Below, one piece after another: positions 7,778 to 14,396 of a stretch of 14,396 bases of DNA; the first letter of the stretch is position 1, and every line of letters starts with the position of its first letter. A model generated the notes under the pieces. The model saw only the letters and a program-made list of their open reading frames with translations, made no database searches and was not told the DNA's origin. The DNA comes from Minisyncoccota bacterium (lineage in GTDB: Bacteria > Verrucomicrobiota > Lentisphaeria > Oligosphaerales > MVZH01). The stretch covers positions 1-14,396 of the forward strand of contig JAIPIM010000067.1 in the NCBI GenBank assembly GCA_021734725.1, written 5' to 3'. Made by a program: the position numbers and the translations under genes.

Positions 7778-7868
7778 GTCCCCAAAGGGGAATTACATGG
7801 ATAGCGAAGGGACGAAGTCCCGGGAATCTACAAGGCGTATACCATTTTGCCGGGTCCCTGAAGGGGAC
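7778..7868. repeat. Cluster of three short hairpins built on GTCCC/GGGAC arms (REP-like)
   Basis: The convergent gap 7678-7917 holds three small dyads: CCCC-AAA-GGGG (7780-7790), GGGAC-GAA-GTCCC (7809-7821) and GTCCC-tgaag-GGGAC (7854-7868). The GTCCC arms start at 7778, 7817 and 7854, a spacing of 37-39 bp. Any left arm could pair with any right arm, so larger alternative folds are possible. The arrangement resembles a REP/BIME-type repeat or an mRNA 3' structure between converging genes. No transposase or RAYT gene is visible in the window. No convincing protein is encoded in this gap. Confidence 0.5.
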
Positions 7869-7917
7869 GAACATGAGCGAAGTTAAGATGCTTGACCGTA
7901 ATGGGCAACGGGCAGGG

Positions 7918-10020
7918 TTAGAGCCGCGTCCATTGCTCCCTCAGTTTCCCAACCTGCTCGGGCGTCGGCGGTGTAGCCGCATAGCGCAAACTCTCGTAGC
8001 GCAGCAGCCAATTCAGGATGTTGTCACGCTCGGGAACATCCTCGTTGTCCGCCAGTTCGGCAACCAACTCCCTGACGGTTTGTGTCGGTTTTCGCACGAC
8101 CCCGTTTTTCCGTAAACGGGTCTCCAGGGCTTCGAACATTTGCCGCAATTCACGAACCGTTTCGGCAAAGCCCGCGTGGCGCGCTTCGCGTGCCGCCCGG
8201 CGCTTCCGCCACTGCCGATACCCAAACAGGGTCAGGATGAGAAGAATCAGCCCCCCCCGTAGAGCATTCGCGATCAGAAACCAAATCAGCTTCCCGAGAT
8301 AGGCCAAAGTCGTAATCACTGCTTGAGCAACGGTTCCCCGCTTGATCTCGGCGAATGCGGTTTTCCACAGCATGGCAAGCTGATCGATAAGCATGGTCAG
8401 CCAGCCGAATCCGGCCTCCTCGCCGGGTATGCCCGCGGGCGGCGTACACTCGACGAGGGTCCAGCCAATGTCATCCCCGGCATACATTTCAGCCCATGCG
8501 TGGGCATCCTCCAGCCGGGCCAGCCAGTACTCGCCCATAGGATGCTGCTCCGCGCACACGAATCCCGTCACGTATCGCGCCGGGATCCCGCGGCTGCGCA
8601 GCAAAAGCACCGCGGAACTTGCGAACAATTCGCAGTGCCCCTTTCGCTTTTCGACAAGGAACTGGAGTAGAGGATCCGTGCCGGCACGCATGCGTTGGCC
8701 CAGCGCATAGGTGAAATTGACGCGAAAAAACTCTTTGAGACGCTCTGCCTGAACCAGTGGGGCGTAATTGTCCGCACCGCCAAAAATATCCGCGGAAATG
8801 CGGTTGATCGACGGCCGAAGCGCGGCCGGAATATGCAAATATCGGCTTTGGCCCGGCTCATTCATCGGCGGCCCCTGAAACGCACTGCCGAAGGCATAGG
8901 TCCGCGGACGTACACTGTAACCGGCGTCTCGATCCCATCCCTCGACGAAAAGCGTACCGTTTTCATCGGTTGACACTTCATCGCCCACCGTGGCCAGAGC
9001 GGTAGTATTTCCCGGCACTATCAGCGTGTCGCTCATAAACCGTGATGCCGGATAGATGTCGAACATCATGGTGTTCAGCGCTCCCGCGGATTCGCCAAAA
9101 CGATAATAAATACCCAACGTGACCTGGCCACCGGAATACTCCACCTGCAAGGGAAGGGTCTCCTCTCCGGCCGACCAATGGCCGTCGGCATAGTTCTCGT
9201 AGGCGCGTCCGCGAAGATAGCCCGGAGCTTTCGGCCCGCGCGCGCGCAGTACGACCGCCCGGTCCGACCGCGCTTTTGCCGGGACTGTTTCCCAAAGCCC
9301 GGGATTGCGGTCAAACATAATTCGAGAACGTTGTGTCAGCATGTACCGGCTTACGAGATAGCGGTAAAACCCTTGCATCCGTTCACCGAAAGTCAACGCG
9401 GCATACCGTAAGCCGACGCCTCCCGCCGCCACCAGAACAACTGCAATCAGCACGACGGCGGCCCGCCACAGCCGATAGCGAGTTCGCCGCCCCACGGAGG
9501 CAGGCTGCACGGCTCGCCCCAGTAAGAAGAGCATGGCAAGTAACTGCAGGCCCGCCATGGATGCATAGAACACATGGAGATCCTCCAGAAAACGATTCCC
9601 CAGGGCAAACCGCACATTACGATCTACCATGCCAAATGTGTTACCGGCAATCATCATGCTCAGCAACGAGGCGCCTAGAATGGCTGATATTGTTGTTTCA
9701 CGCTCATCGAAAAACGTCAGGACAAGCCCGAGAAAAATCAGGAGAGGGCAGTAGAGATCCGCCGGCAGGAACAGGAAACGGTCGGCTTCGACCATGAAAA
9801 ACTGATTGTGCAACGTCGTCAAGCCGATCACGGCAACTCCGCTGTAAACATATGTTCGGGTTGTACGCGGAAGAGGTCGACGTACGGCAAACGATACAGC
9901 CAGTCCACCCAACGTCATCCACAGTGTCTGCGGCGAGTCGGCAACAACCGTGAACGTGAATGCGGACCCCGCCAGGAGGATGCTGTACAATGACAGTGTT
10001 ATGTAACTCTTACGCTGCAT
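7918..10020 (-). CDS. TgpA-like membrane transglutaminase-domain protein
   Basis: A 700-aa inner-membrane protein with a transglutaminase-like cysteine-peptidase fold. About six hydrophobic segments occupy the first 206 residues (roughly 6-25, 33-46, 58-72, 87-104, 111-126, 152-170, 186-206, not all certain), matching the DUF3488 region. The soluble core follows: KGHCELFASSAVLLLRSRG with Cys463, EDAHAWAEMY with His507, and TLVECTPP at 521-528. In this family the third triad member is usually Asp in a 'DPTP/DATP'-like motif; here Glu524 occupies it. A C-terminal membrane segment (~577-600) precedes a charged DUF4129-like tail (~605-700). The known family substrate is not established; the domain is exposed to the periplasm. 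TgpA-like genes usually follow a MoxR-type ATPase and a DUF58 gene; here it is solitary, with the restriction-modification operon divergent from it. The start has no strong ribosome binding site. Confidence 0.88.
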   Translation of the reverse strand: MQRKSYITLSLYSILLAGSAFTFTVVADSPQTLWMTLGGLAVSFAVRRPLPRTTRTYVYSGVAVIGLTTLHNQFFMVEADRFLFLPADLYCPLLIFLGLVLTFFDERETTISAILGASLLSMMIAGNTFGMVDRNVRFALGNRFLEDLHVFYASMAGLQLLAMLFLLGRAVQPASVGRRTRYRLWRAAVVLIAVVLVAAGGVGLRYAALTFGERMQGFYRYLVSRYMLTQRSRIMFDRNPGLWETVPAKARSDRAVVLRARGPKAPGYLRGRAYENYADGHWSAGEETLPLQVEYSGGQVTLGIYYRFGESAGALNTMMFDIYPASRFMSDTLIVPGNTTALATVGDEVSTDENGTLFVEGWDRDAGYSVRPRTYAFGSAFQGPPMNEPGQSRYLHIPAALRPSINRISADIFGGADNYAPLVQAERLKEFFRVNFTYALGQRMRAGTDPLLQFLVEKRKGHCELFASSAVLLLRSRGIPARYVTGFVCAEQHPMGEYWLARLEDAHAWAEMYAGDDIGWTLVECTPPAGIPGEEAGFGWLTMLIDQLAMLWKTAFAEIKRGTVAQAVITTLAYLGKLIWFLIANALRGGLILLILTLFGYRQWRKRRAAREARHAGFAETVRELRQMFEALETRLRKNGVVRKPTQTVRELVAELADNEDVPERDNILNWLLRYESLRYAATPPTPEQVGKLREQWTRL

Positions 10021-10143
10021 CTAAAATAGTCTACCCGTGTTGCCGAAGAGACATGCTTTGCCCGTGACGGTATCCCTCCAATATGTGTGCCGTACACCAA
10101 CCTTTCCACTCGATTGCCAGTTGAATTCGCGGGCGTAATCCGT

Positions 10144-10200
10144 TATTGTTTTCGTGTTATTATCGCAAAGTATCGCTAAACCGAATAAACGACAACAATA
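10144..10200. promoter_or_regulatory. Inverted repeat in the divergent transglutaminase / vsr gap
   Basis: TATTGTTTTCG (10144-10154) and CGACAACAATA (10190-10200) are inverted with one mismatch, around a 35-bp AT-rich interior. The 250-bp gap 10021-10270 between the two divergent genes is the only place for the promoters of both. The interior contains -10-like TATCGC and TTGTTT elements but no pair I would call with confidence. It could be an operator that controls the restriction-modification operon or the transglutaminase. Confidence 0.3.
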
Positions 10201-10270
10201 TTTGTTCGCCATTTTTTTCACGGATTCAGGAAACGGCTTGTATCCCCGCACGAAGGTCTCTCGAACTACC

Positions 10271-10696
10271 ATGGCACGTAAAAGGCATGTCGACCCGTTG
10301 ACTCCGCGGGAACGGAGCGAACGCATGTCGCGGATTCGGAGCACCGATACGAAGCCAGAAATGGCAGTCCGGCGCTTGGTTTACGGAATGGGATATCGTT
10401 ATCGGTTGCATGACAGCGGGCTTCCTGGCAACCCCGATATGGTGTTTCGATCAAGAAAAAAAGTCATTTTCGTACATGGATGCTTTTGGCATCAGCATGG
10501 TTGCGGCCATTATAAACAACCACAAACGAAACGCGACTTCTGGTATCCCAAGCTGGCGAAAAATCGAGCACGGGACATAAAAGTACAGCGTGACTTGCAT
10601 AAGCTTGGATGGGAAAGCATCGTTATATGGGAATGCGAAATAAAGAATCTTGATGTTCTGCGTGATCGCCTCATAAACTTTCTGGGACCGGAATGA
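10271..10696 (+). CDS. vsr: Very-short-patch repair endonuclease Vsr
   Basis: Vsr nicks DNA 5' of the T in T:G mismatches that arise when 5-methylcytosine deaminates, starting repair that protects the methylated site. The 141-aa frame from ATG 10271 fits the family length (~130-155). The frame is open to 10154 but the extra 39 codons look unconserved. The ribosome binding site is weak (GAAGG at 10252-10256, 14 nt). Visible family features: MSRIRSTDTKPE with Glu30, GLPGNPDMVF with the catalytic Asp56, FVHGCFWHQHGCGH with Cys71, His74, His76 and Cys78 (zinc and active-site residues), FW..KL..N..RD, and IVIWECE with Cys122. All key residues are present, so it should be active. It overlaps the methyltransferase start by 4 bp (ATGA), indicating translational coupling. 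CCGCGG at 10304-10309 lies in codons 12-13. Confidence 0.95.
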   Translation: MARKRHVDPLTPRERSERMSRIRSTDTKPEMAVRRLVYGMGYRYRLHDSGLPGNPDMVFRSRKKVIFVHGCFWHQHGCGHYKQPQTKRDFWYPKLAKNRARDIKVQRDLHKLGWESIVIWECEIKNLDVLRDRLINFLGPE

Positions 10697-11874
10697 ATAA
10701 GCAACGTCAACGCACATCCATTGAATTGTTTACTGGAGCTGGTGGCTTAGCCTTGGGGCTGGAACGAAGCGGGTGGCATCACCATGCTCTCATTGAGCGA
10801 AATGAAAACGCGTGCGCCACTTTACGTCTGAATGAATCTCGGGGTCATTCTCTCGCGAAAGGATGGCACTTGTACGCGGAGGACGTGCGCAAGATAACCT
10901 ACAAAGACGTTTGCGGTCCCGTGGATATGGTGGCGGGCGGGCCGCCATGCCAGCCGTTTTCTCTGGGAGGCAAACACGGAGCGTATCAAGATAGACGAGA
11001 CATGTTTCCCGAAGCAGTGAGAGCGGTTCGGGAACTCCGCCCACAGTGTTTTGTGTTCGAAAACGTAAAGGGCTTGCTTCGCCAGAGTTTCGCTGGCTAT
11101 TTTCAATATATCATCCTGCAATTGACCTATCCCGACCTGAAAAAGAAAGAAGGGGAAGCTTGGCAATCACACTTGGCCAGGCTGGAACGTCACCATACGG
11201 GCGGTCGAGTCAGCGACTTATGCTATCGCGTTGTTTACCGACTATTGGATGCCGCGGACTATGGGGTCCCACAGCACAGGCACCGCGTTTTCATTGTCGG
11301 TTTTCGGTCAGACCTTCATAGAGAATGGTCCTTTCCCAATCCGTCTCATTCGCTTGACCGTCTGCTTTGGGATCAATGGGTATCTATGTCGTATTGGGAA
11401 GAGCATCGTATCGCCAAAAAACACCGTCCGCAAAAACCGGATCGGCATCGCACGCACATCGAACGACTTCAGGCTGAACACAGTCTCATTCCCCCCGCCG
11501 GGAAACGTTGGCTGACCGTTCGCGACGCTTTGCGGGGGTTGCCGGATCCGAGAAGCGGAGGAGGAAGCGTGTTAAACCATGAATTTAAAGGCGGTGCTCG
11601 TCCTTATCCGGGTCACACGGGAAGCGTTTTGGACGCACCGTCCAAAGCTCTCAAGGCGGGAGATCACGGTGTCCCGGGCGGGGAGAATATGATTGCATTC
11701 CCTAATGGAGAATATCGTTACTACACCGTCCGTGAAAGTGCAAGAGTACAGACTTTCCCGGATGATTACGTGTTCAGCGGATCGTGGACGGAGGCGATGC
11801 GGCAACTAGGGAACGCCGTACCGGTAACCTTGGCCGCTATGGTTGGGGACAGCATATTAACGCAAGCAGGCTAA
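10693..11874 (+). CDS. Type II C5-cytosine DNA methyltransferase, partner of the Eco29kI-family nuclease
   Basis: This 393-aa enzyme transfers a methyl group from AdoMet to the C5 of cytosine in the operon's target. The conserved C5-MTase motifs occur in order: I, ELFTGAGGLALGLE (11-24); IV, GGPPCQPFS with catalytic Cys86; VI, VFENVKGL (121-128); VIII, QHRHRVFIVGFR (194-205); IX, near 350, RVQTFPDDY; X, QLGNAVPVTLAAMV (~375-389). The region between VIII and IX is the target recognition domain. It overlaps vsr by 4 bp and precedes the nuclease gene by 9 bp, so the three are one operon. The nuclease partner predicts CCGCGG as the target; which cytosine is methylated cannot be read. No separate C-protein gene is visible. 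Confidence 0.96.
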   Translation: MNKQRQRTSIELFTGAGGLALGLERSGWHHHALIERNENACATLRLNESRGHSLAKGWHLYAEDVRKITYKDVCGPVDMVAGGPPCQPFSLGGKHGAYQDRRDMFPEAVRAVRELRPQCFVFENVKGLLRQSFAGYFQYIILQLTYPDLKKKEGEAWQSHLARLERHHTGGRVSDLCYRVVYRLLDAADYGVPQHRHRVFIVGFRSDLHREWSFPNPSHSLDRLLWDQWVSMSYWEEHRIAKKHRPQKPDRHRTHIERLQAEHSLIPPAGKRWLTVRDALRGLPDPRSGGGSVLNHEFKGGARPYPGHTGSVLDAPSKALKAGDHGVPGGENMIAFPNGEYRYYTVRESARVQTFPDDYVFSGSWTEAMRQLGNAVPVTLAAMVGDSILTQAG

Positions 11875-11883
11875 GGAAGTCCC

Positions 11884-12591
11884 ATGGCAAAAACAAAGCC
11901 AGAGCGGTTTGCTGCATTTAATCCGCTGGATAAGCATAACCTTGGTGAAAGTGTAGCTGATGCTTTGCTTCAGAAACCCGTCGTCACTCTTCCGCCGGAA
12001 AGTCCGTTCATCGGAGCGGGTATATATGCCTTGTATTATTACGGACCCTTCCCCCTATACAATGAAATTACCGCACTGAATACAGATAATCAAAACGGCT
12101 GGCCTATATATGTTGGAAAAGCTGTGCCCGCTGGCGCTCGTAAGGGTGGATATGGCTTGGGCGCGGAGCCTGGACAAACACTGTTCAAACGACTATTGGA
12201 ACATGCGAACTCGATTGAACAAGCAGAGAATCTTTGCCTCGCCGATTTTCAGTGTCGATTTCTTGTCGTAGATGACATCTGGATTCCTCTCGCCGAGTCC
12301 CTCCTGATTGAAATGTATTCACCCTTGTGGAATTGCAAAATAGACGGTTTTGGAAATCACGATCCTGGAAAGGGACGCTATAATCAGCAACGGTCTCAAT
12401 GGGATGCTTTGCACCCCGGTCGCCCTTGGTCGGTCAAATTACAACCTCCCGCAAACGACGAAGAACTCATTCGTGACGGTGTGACCGCTTACATTTCCAG
12501 AACCAAGGATGAATTGCGTATGCGACAAGAAACGCTCACCGAAAAGGATCCCGGGATCTCACCCAATATAACACACGACACGAGTTCTTAG
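11884..12591 (+). CDS. GIY-YIG type II restriction endonuclease, Eco29kI family
   Basis: This 235-aa protein matches the Eco29kI-family (Pfam RE_Eco29kI) layout: GIYALYYYGPF (46-56) with Tyr48, PIYVGKA (74-80) with Tyr76 and Lys79, LFKRLLEHANSI (100-111) with Arg103 and His107, DDIWIPLAESLLIEMY with Glu138, PLWN with Asn150, and GFGNHDPGKGR followed by RSQWDALHPGR. These correspond to the GIY-YIG catalytic residues described for Eco29kI (Tyr49, Tyr76, Arg104, His108, Glu142, Asn154) with a 0-4 residue shift. Eco29kI cuts CCGCGG; this specificity is inferred from family membership. The ATG at 11884 is preceded by AAGGAAG (11873-11879). It is the last gene of the operon, so the methylase is translated first, which suits safe establishment. 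By eye this gene is richer in A/T than the neighbours, a sign of possible transfer; this was not computed. Confidence 0.93.
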   Translation: MAKTKPERFAAFNPLDKHNLGESVADALLQKPVVTLPPESPFIGAGIYALYYYGPFPLYNEITALNTDNQNGWPIYVGKAVPAGARKGGYGLGAEPGQTLFKRLLEHANSIEQAENLCLADFQCRFLVVDDIWIPLAESLLIEMYSPLWNCKIDGFGNHDPGKGRYNQQRSQWDALHPGRPWSVKLQPPANDEELIRDGVTAYISRTKDELRMRQETLTEKDPGISPNITHDTSS

Positions 12592-12685
12592 TGAGAGTTT
12601 TTCGCATAAAGTCCGGTGAATTCCGCGCCTATTTCCAATGGCAGAGAATAAAGTCTAGAAGCATTGATTCCCGCGAGGTAAGCGC

Positions 12686-14017
12686 ATGAGTACGGAATAT
12701 CAGCAATTGAGCGTGGACGAGGTGGCCGCGCTCGATTTTTCCATTGATCGAACGGGCGAAGCTACGCTTGATTCACCGGTCGAGGACGTCACGTTCGTGG
12801 ACGATGCCACCAGTAGAGTTTCTTTCTTTTCGGACACCGCCAAGCTCGAGGAATTAGCGGAAAAGCAAGCGCCTTTTCCGAGCTTCGAAAAAGCCGGGCC
12901 GCGCGCCAACATCTTTCACGATCCTCCCTGGACGCGCGCGGCCATCGTCACCTGCGGCGGTCTGTGCCCGGGCATTAATGACGTTATCAAAGGCTTGGTC
13001 AATACACTGTATTATGTCTATGGCGTTGACAACGTATACGGCATTCGGTACGGGTTCCGCGGGTTGGTGCCGCGGTATGGCCTCGAACCTATGACGTTGA
13101 ATCCCGACAATGTCGATACCATCCACGAGAACGGCGGCTCGGTCCTCGGATCGTCACGGGGACCCCAGGATGTTGACGAAATGGTCCGTACGCTGGACCG
13201 TCTGAGTATTAATGTCCTGTTCACCGTGGGTGGCGACGGTACCCAGCGCGGCGCCGGTGAAATTGCCGAGGCCGCCCGAAGCAAAGGCCTGCCTCTCAGT
13301 GTGGTTGGTATTCCGAAGACCATCGATAACGATCTCAGTTTCATGGATCGTACCTTCGGCTTCGAAACGGCGGTGTACGCCAGCGGCCCTGTTATAAACT
13401 CCGCCCACGATGAAGCGAAGGGTGCCTACAACGGCATTGGACTCGTAAAATTAATGGGGCGGCACTCGGGGTTTATTGCGGCAGCCTCCGTACTCGCCAA
13501 TTCAGTGGCTAATTTCTGCCTGATTCCCGAAGTGCCATTCCAGCTGGAAGGGGACAAGGGACTCCTGCAAGCCCTGGAAAAACGCTTTGAGAAGAAACAG
13601 CACGCGGTTATTGTGGTCGCTGAAGGTGCCGGTCAAAACCTCTTTGACAACGGCCGGGAAACCACGGATGCATCCGGAAACGTGCGTCTGAACGATATTG
13701 GCGAGTTGTTGAAAACAAAGGTGACGGAACACTTTAAGAAGAAAGGCCTTCCCTGTTCCGTCAAATACTTCGAGCCAAGCTACCTCATTCGCAGCATACC
13801 CGCACGCGGCACCGATGCCATTTTCTGCCTGCACCTGGCGGAGAATGCCGTGCACGCCGCCATGTCGGGCCGCACCAACATGGTCGTCGGGTACTGGGAA
13901 GGTGATTTCACGCACGTTCCCATACAGCTCGCTGCCAAACAACGGCGTCAGGTGAATCCGCAAAGCCAGCTGTGGCGCAGCGTCAACGATGTCACGCAGC
14001 AGACGCGTTATTGGTAA
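12686..14017 (+). CDS. pfkA: 6-phosphofructokinase, group II ATP-type (TP0108/plant-like)
   Basis: The product phosphorylates fructose 6-phosphate to fructose 1,6-bisphosphate in glycolysis. At 443 aa it is longer than E. coli PfkA (~320 aa), with an N-terminal extension (1-~83) typical of the long group II enzymes. Motifs: TCGGLCPGIND (89-99), GSSRGP (155-160), FTVGGDGTQRGA (179-190), PKTIDNDL (210-217), MGRHSGFIA, and EGAGQ. Gly185 in GGDGT, instead of Asp, points to ATP as donor, while Lys211 in PKTIDND is a feature also seen in pyrophosphate enzymes; the same mix occurs in TP0108-, trypanosome- and plant-type ATP enzymes. ATP use is therefore preferred, not proven. GAGGT (12675-12679) lies 6 nt before the ATG. 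The 94-bp gap from the nuclease gene holds no other gene. The next gene starts 21 bp after its stop. Confidence 0.92.
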   Translation: MSTEYQQLSVDEVAALDFSIDRTGEATLDSPVEDVTFVDDATSRVSFFSDTAKLEELAEKQAPFPSFEKAGPRANIFHDPPWTRAAIVTCGGLCPGINDVIKGLVNTLYYVYGVDNVYGIRYGFRGLVPRYGLEPMTLNPDNVDTIHENGGSVLGSSRGPQDVDEMVRTLDRLSINVLFTVGGDGTQRGAGEIAEAARSKGLPLSVVGIPKTIDNDLSFMDRTFGFETAVYASGPVINSAHDEAKGAYNGIGLVKLMGRHSGFIAAASVLANSVANFCLIPEVPFQLEGDKGLLQALEKRFEKKQHAVIVVAEGAGQNLFDNGRETTDASGNVRLNDIGELLKTKVTEHFKKKGLPCSVKYFEPSYLIRSIPARGTDAIFCLHLAENAVHAAMSGRTNMVVGYWEGDFTHVPIQLAAKQRRQVNPQSQLWRSVNDVTQQTRYW

Positions 14018-14038
14018 ATCCGGCAGGAGGCCGTTTCG

Positions 14039-14396
14039 ATGACCACAAATCACGTAACTGTCCGCCACCGGGGAACCGCATTGGTGGTCTCCGGGCCGAG
14101 CGGAGCGGGGAAAACCAGTGTCTGCAGGCGTCTGCTCGAATTGCAGCCAGGACTTCATTTTTCCGTGTCTTGTACCACGCGTCCGCGGCGGGCTGACGAG
14201 ATGGAAGGCCGTGACTACTATTTTAAGAGCCGCAATGAATTCGAGGAACTTGTTCAGAACGAGGCGTTCCTGGAATTCGCCGAAGTACACGGGAATATGT
14301 ACGGTACACTGCGCTCGGAGGTCGAGGAATACGTCAGCAGTGGGCAGGGCGTATTGCTGGACATTGACGTGCAGGGGGCACGGCAGATCCGCTCCC
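14039..14396 (+). CDS. gmk: Guanylate kinase, N-terminal part (cut by window end)
   Basis: Guanylate kinase phosphorylates GMP to GDP with ATP. The first 119 codons are in the window. A perfect AGGAGG at 14025-14030 lies 8 nt before the ATG. The P-loop is GPSGAGKT (19-26). Next come the GMP-binding SCTTRPRR (44-51) and EGRDYYF (56-62), then EFAEVHGNMYGT, and the Walker-B-like VLLDIDVQGARQIR near the end. These motifs are diagnostic. The gene is cut by the window end, so the C-terminal part is unknown. It probably shares a transcript with the phosphofructokinase gene. Confidence 0.96.
   Translation, partial: MTTNHVTVRHRGTALVVSGPSGAGKTSVCRRLLELQPGLHFSVSCTTRPRRADEMEGRDYYFKSRNEFEELVQNEAFLEFAEVHGNMYGTLRSEVEEYVSSGQGVLLDIDVQGARQIRS

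Noticed and set aside
7797..7886. 29-codon ORF through the mini-hairpin array
   Set aside because: Its sequence is made mostly of the inverted repeats, it lacks a convincing ribosome binding site, and the product has no recognisable feature.
10154..10270. Extended 5' end of vsr (39 extra codons)
   Set aside because: The added residues do not resemble known Vsr N-termini, and the ATG at 10271 gives the normal family length.
10021..10344. 107-aa minus-strand ORF directly upstream of the transglutaminase gene
   Set aside because: It begins inside vsr, has no recognisable motif and no ribosome binding site that I can see. It is probably antisense to vsr and its leader.
10271..12591. Prophage or integrative element carrying the restriction operon
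   Set aside because: No integrase, att-like direct repeat, tRNA gene or phage gene is visible at either side within the window.
13502..14290. 262-aa minus-strand ORF opposite phosphofructokinase and guanylate kinase
   Set aside because: It is antisense to two genes with diagnostic motifs and has no recognisable domain.

Overview
The window looks like a chromosomal segment of a GC-rich, saccharolytic bacterium. Large secreted glycosidase-like proteins, a GH29 alpha-L-fucosidase, a FAD-oxidoreductase remnant and a plant/spirochaete-like phosphofructokinase together suggest the PVC superphylum (Kiritimatiellota, Lentisphaerota or Verrucomicrobiota). This is an inference from gene content; no rRNA, tRNA or single decisive marker is present.

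Region 1 (1-7677, all + strand) is a glycan-degradation cluster. It holds the 3' end of one secreted hydrolase, a 938-aa GH42-like secreted protein, a second secreted hydrolase paralogous to the first (79 of 101 C-terminal residues identical by hand alignment), a collapsed FAD-dependent oxidoreductase pseudogene, and an alpha-L-fucosidase without a signal peptide. The layout fits export of enzymes that trim a fucose-containing glycan, with a final fucose release inside the cell. The gaps between these genes carry hairpins, heptad repeats and several perfect palindromes that may be operators, terminators or REP-like repeats.

Region 2 (7678-10270) holds a hairpin-rich gap, then a solitary TgpA-like membrane transglutaminase on the - strand, then a 250-bp divergent intergenic region with an inverted repeat.

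Region 3 (10271-12591, + strand) is a compact and apparently complete type II restriction-modification operon: vsr (T:G mismatch endonuclease), a C5-cytosine methyltransferase overlapping it by 4 bp, and 9 bp later an Eco29kI-family GIY-YIG restriction endonuclease. The family predicts recognition of CCGCGG. At least 20 CCGCGG sites can be found by eye in this window, so the sequence is not depleted for the predicted target.

Region 4 (12686-14396, + strand) is housekeeping: a group II ATP-type 6-phosphofructokinase followed 21 bp later by the start of guanylate kinase, cut by the window end.

I see no CRISPR array, integrase, transposase or RNA gene. The most distinctive items are the vsr-methylase-GIY-YIG cassette, the poorly characterised paired hydrolase family, the glutamate in place of the usual catalytic aspartate of the transglutaminase, and the intergenic repeat structures.
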